Assembly: GCA_027451885.1 (NCBI GenBank)
Contig: DAIDHX010000216.1
Location: forward strand, 1-52,283
Direction of reading: 5' to 3'
Origin: Planctomycetales bacterium
Lineage (GTDB): Bacteria > Planctomycetota > Planctomycetia > Isosphaerales > Isosphaeraceae
DNA: 52,283 nt
Positions 50,459 to 52,283 of this stretch are shown in pieces. How positions within the stretch are numbered: position 1 is the first letter of the stretch; every line of letters begins with the position of its first letter. A program made the position numbers and the translations under genes. Under the pieces are notes generated by a model. The model was not told where the DNA came from. It did not search any database and saw only the letters and a program-made list of their open reading frames with translations.

Positions 50459-51886
50459 TTAGCGCTCGACATCCTCGGCCAAAAGCGCGGCCGTGGCGTA
50501 ACGCTCTTCGGGCCGCCTGGCCATCGCCTTCAAGCAGATCGCCTCAAGCGCGCGAGGAACGGTCGCCTTGATCTTACGAGGGGTTGGGAATTCACCCACC
50601 TTCACCCGTTCGAGCAGCGCCGTGACGTCGCACCAGATATACTCAAATGGAGCTCTGCCGCAGAGCAGTGTATAGAGCACCGCACCCAGGCTGTAGACAT
50701 CGGTCGTGGGCCCGAGCTCGTCATGCCGTCCCTCGGCCTGTTCGGGGCTCATGAACGCGGGCGTGCCGAATGCCGTGCCTGCCGCGGTCTCGGTCGAGCT
50801 CGTAAAGCCAGGCTCGCCCGCGGGCTCTTCCAGCCCCACAGGGCGTTCAACCGTATCCGAGGCTGATTCCGCCGCCGGCCAGGTGGACGTATCCGCCGCG
50901 GGCGCCAGCACCACAAGCTCAACACGCCTGGATCGCTTTTTCGGTCTCGGCTGGTCAGGCTCTCGCGCAGGCTCGGCCGAAGCGGGCTTTGCGCTCGCGC
51001 CCGGCCCCAGCTTCGCCCGGGCTTGCACCGGCTTACCGAAGATCTTCGCCAGCCCCCAGTCCACCACCAGCGCCTCGTTGAATGGGCCCAAAAGCACATT
51101 CGCGGGTTTGATGTCGCGATGTAGCACGCCCCGGCTGTGCGCGTAAGCAATCGTCTGGCAGATGTCCACGAACCGTGTGAGCAGCTTGCGCAACTCCAGT
51201 GACTTTTCGCGCGTGCTCGCCGGGCTGTCGTGATAGTGCTTGATCGCCTGTTCGAGGCTCTGCCCGCGCACGAATCGCATCGCATAAAACGGCCGCCCAC
51301 GCTCGTCAACGCCCAATCCATAAACGGGCACGACGCCGGGATGCTCGAGCCGGCCAGTCACCTCGGCCTCGAGCAAGAATCGAGCCCGGCTGTCAGGATC
51401 GTCCGCCCGCTCCGCCTTGATTTGCTTGAGCGCGACCTCGCGCTGGAGCTCGGCGTCGTATGCCACGAACACCCGGCCGATCCCACCTTGCGCGTGCGCG
51501 CGAAGCAACCGGAATCGCATGCCGGTCGAGGTGGGAAGGCCAACCTCGGCCGCGGCTGGCTTTGTCTGCGGAGGATAGGCCGGAACTTCGCCCTCGTCGA
51601 TGCTGTCCAGGGGAGCGCCGACGGTGGGATGCGACCCAGTCCGCTGGTCACGCTCAAGCTGCTCGAGCACGCGCTCGAACGATGACAGCGACTGCAAGCA
51701 CCGCGCAGGATCGCCGCCATGCCGCTCAAGCAGCTCACGCGCGACGGTCGCAATGACTGCCCTTGCGCTTGCATCGAGCTCGGGCCGGATCTCGACAACC
51801 GAATCCGCCTCGGGCCCGGGAGTGAAGCCCAGATGCACCGCGAGCGCATCGTGCAGCAAGCTCCATTCCTCGCGCTCATGAGCCAT
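50459..51886 (-). CDS. Ser/Thr protein kinase (5' half of a split kinase-WD40 gene)
   Basis: A 475-residue kinase with the usual elements: glycine loop HAQGGIGRVF (131-140), Lys154, catalytic loop HRDIKPAN (256-263), DWG in place of DFG (276-278) and SPE (380-382). About 90 residues are inserted between DWGLAK and GTAFGTPAFMSPEQ, rich in Pro/Ala/Lys, as in many planctomycete kinases. The N-terminal 115 residues are helical (AVIATVARELLERHGGDPAR) and resemble the domain that precedes such kinases. It ends with RYATAALLAEDVER then TAA, exactly where relatives continue into a membrane helix and sensor region. Start ATG 51886 (MAHERE) has AGGTG 5 bases upstream. As written it is a soluble kinase with no sensor. 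Confidence 0.9.
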   Translation of the reverse strand: MAHEREEWSLLHDALAVHLGFTPGPEADSVVEIRPELDASARAVIATVARELLERHGGDPARCLQSLSSFERVLEQLERDQRTGSHPTVGAPLDSIDEGEVPAYPPQTKPAAAEVGLPTSTGMRFRLLRAHAQGGIGRVFVAYDAELQREVALKQIKAERADDPDSRARFLLEAEVTGRLEHPGVVPVYGLGVDERGRPFYAMRFVRGQSLEQAIKHYHDSPASTREKSLELRKLLTRFVDICQTIAYAHSRGVLHRDIKPANVLLGPFNEALVVDWGLAKIFGKPVQARAKLGPGASAKPASAEPAREPDQPRPKKRSRRVELVVLAPAADTSTWPAAESASDTVERPVGLEEPAGEPGFTSSTETAAGTAFGTPAFMSPEQAEGRHDELGPTTDVYSLGAVLYTLLCGRAPFEYIWCDVTALLERVKVGEFPTPRKIKATVPRALEAICLKAMARRPEERYATAALLAEDVER

Positions 51887-52095
51887 TGCGCACCTGGCTG
51901 AATCTTGAAATGCTGCATCACGCGAAGGGTAGAACAACCTCGCTTGCAATCATATCACCTTGAAACGACGCGAAGGCAAGGGAAAAGCGGAGCGAAGCGC
52001 ACCTTTCCACGCGGCTCGGCGCGGGTGTTTGGCTCCGCGTATACTGGCGTTGGATCAGGTAGAGTCGCGTGGCCTGTCTTTCCGAGGGCGAGATC

Positions 52096-52283
52096 ATGTC
52101 TCCGAGCGCCCGAGAGCGAACGCTCCGACCGATCGCGTCGGGCATTGCCGCGCCTGAGATTCTTCCGCTCGAGAATGGGGACCATCTGACGGGTGCGGAG
52201 TTCTTGCGGCGTTATACGGCCATGCCTGAGGTCAAGAAGGCCGAACTGATCCAGGGGGTCGTCTACGTGGCATCACCGGTGCG
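52096..52283 (+). CDS. Uma2-family (DUF820) protein, N-terminal fragment
   Basis: An ATG at 52096 opens a frame that runs off the right edge (62 codons visible). The product reads [16 protein letters not shown], then [20 protein letters not shown] and [18 protein letters not shown]. This is the beginning of the Uma2/DUF820 restriction-endonuclease-like family (the GAEFLRR and K-ELIQGVVY signatures), very common in planctomycetes and cyanobacteria. The catalytic residues would lie beyond the window. It lacks a stop here, so only a fragment can be described. Divergent from the kinase gene, 209 bases apart. Confidence 0.82.
   Translation, partial: MSPSARERTLRPIASGIAAPEILPLENGDHLTGAEFLRRYTAMPEVKKAELIQGVVYVASPV

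Overview
The window looks like chromosomal DNA from a planctomycete, most likely an Isosphaeraceae-type organism. This is inferred from content only: high GC, a DUF1559 prepilin-like protein, a TIGR03067 protein, Ser/Thr kinases with transmembrane or WD40 partners, many ECF-type sigma factors, and a giant wall-associated protein with the RFERLEDRQLLS N-terminal motif. I saw no rRNA, tRNA, CRISPR array or insertion sequence.

Layout. 1-8.5 kb (minus strand): a HTH/zinc-ribbon protein, the isoprenoid-precursor group xseB-ispA-dxs, an SMP-30/gluconolactonase-like protein and a tandem alpha/beta hydrolase. 9.1-18.1 kb: CAP-domain protein, lipoprotein, degenerate GGDEF protein, a secreted protein ending in a 25-bp tandem repeat, a 1271-residue PKD-repeat surface protein and NAD kinase. 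18.1-30.5 kb (all minus strand): a signalling/conflict-like block. In transcription order it holds a membrane-anchored helical-repeat protein, an ECF-type sigma factor, a Ser/Thr kinase with a DUF4384-like tail, a secreted TPR-CHAT protease, a second helical-repeat membrane protein, a GTPase-TM-C2-like protein and a GAP1-like partner. 30.8-38.5 kb: pyruvate kinase, a TIGR03067 protein and a CusA/CusB-type heavy-metal efflux pair with a His-rich exported protein. 38.5-41.1 kb: DUF1559 protein, a small partner, and a divergent sigma factor with its own membrane tail. 41.3-47.6 kb: Tat-exported ferritin-like protein, glycosyltransferase-39-like membrane protein, AsmA-like protein, a probable decayed zinc-ribbon gene and a small exported protein. 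47.6-51.9 kb: a kinase and a WD40 protein that read as one gene cut by a single in-frame TAA. The right edge holds the start of a Uma2-like nuclease gene.

The most interesting region is 18.1-30.5 kb. The sigma factor and kinase overlap by 4 bases, the kinase and CHAT genes are 2 bases apart, and the GTPase and GAP1-like genes are 22 bases apart. Predicted topology puts kinase and GTPase catalytic domains in the cytoplasm and the CHAT protease, the DUF4384-like tail and the C2-like domain outside it. That suggests a trans-envelope sensing and effector system (inference). Starts were often moved from the longest reading frame to an internal codon where a Shine-Dalgarno sequence, signal peptide or family alignment supported it.
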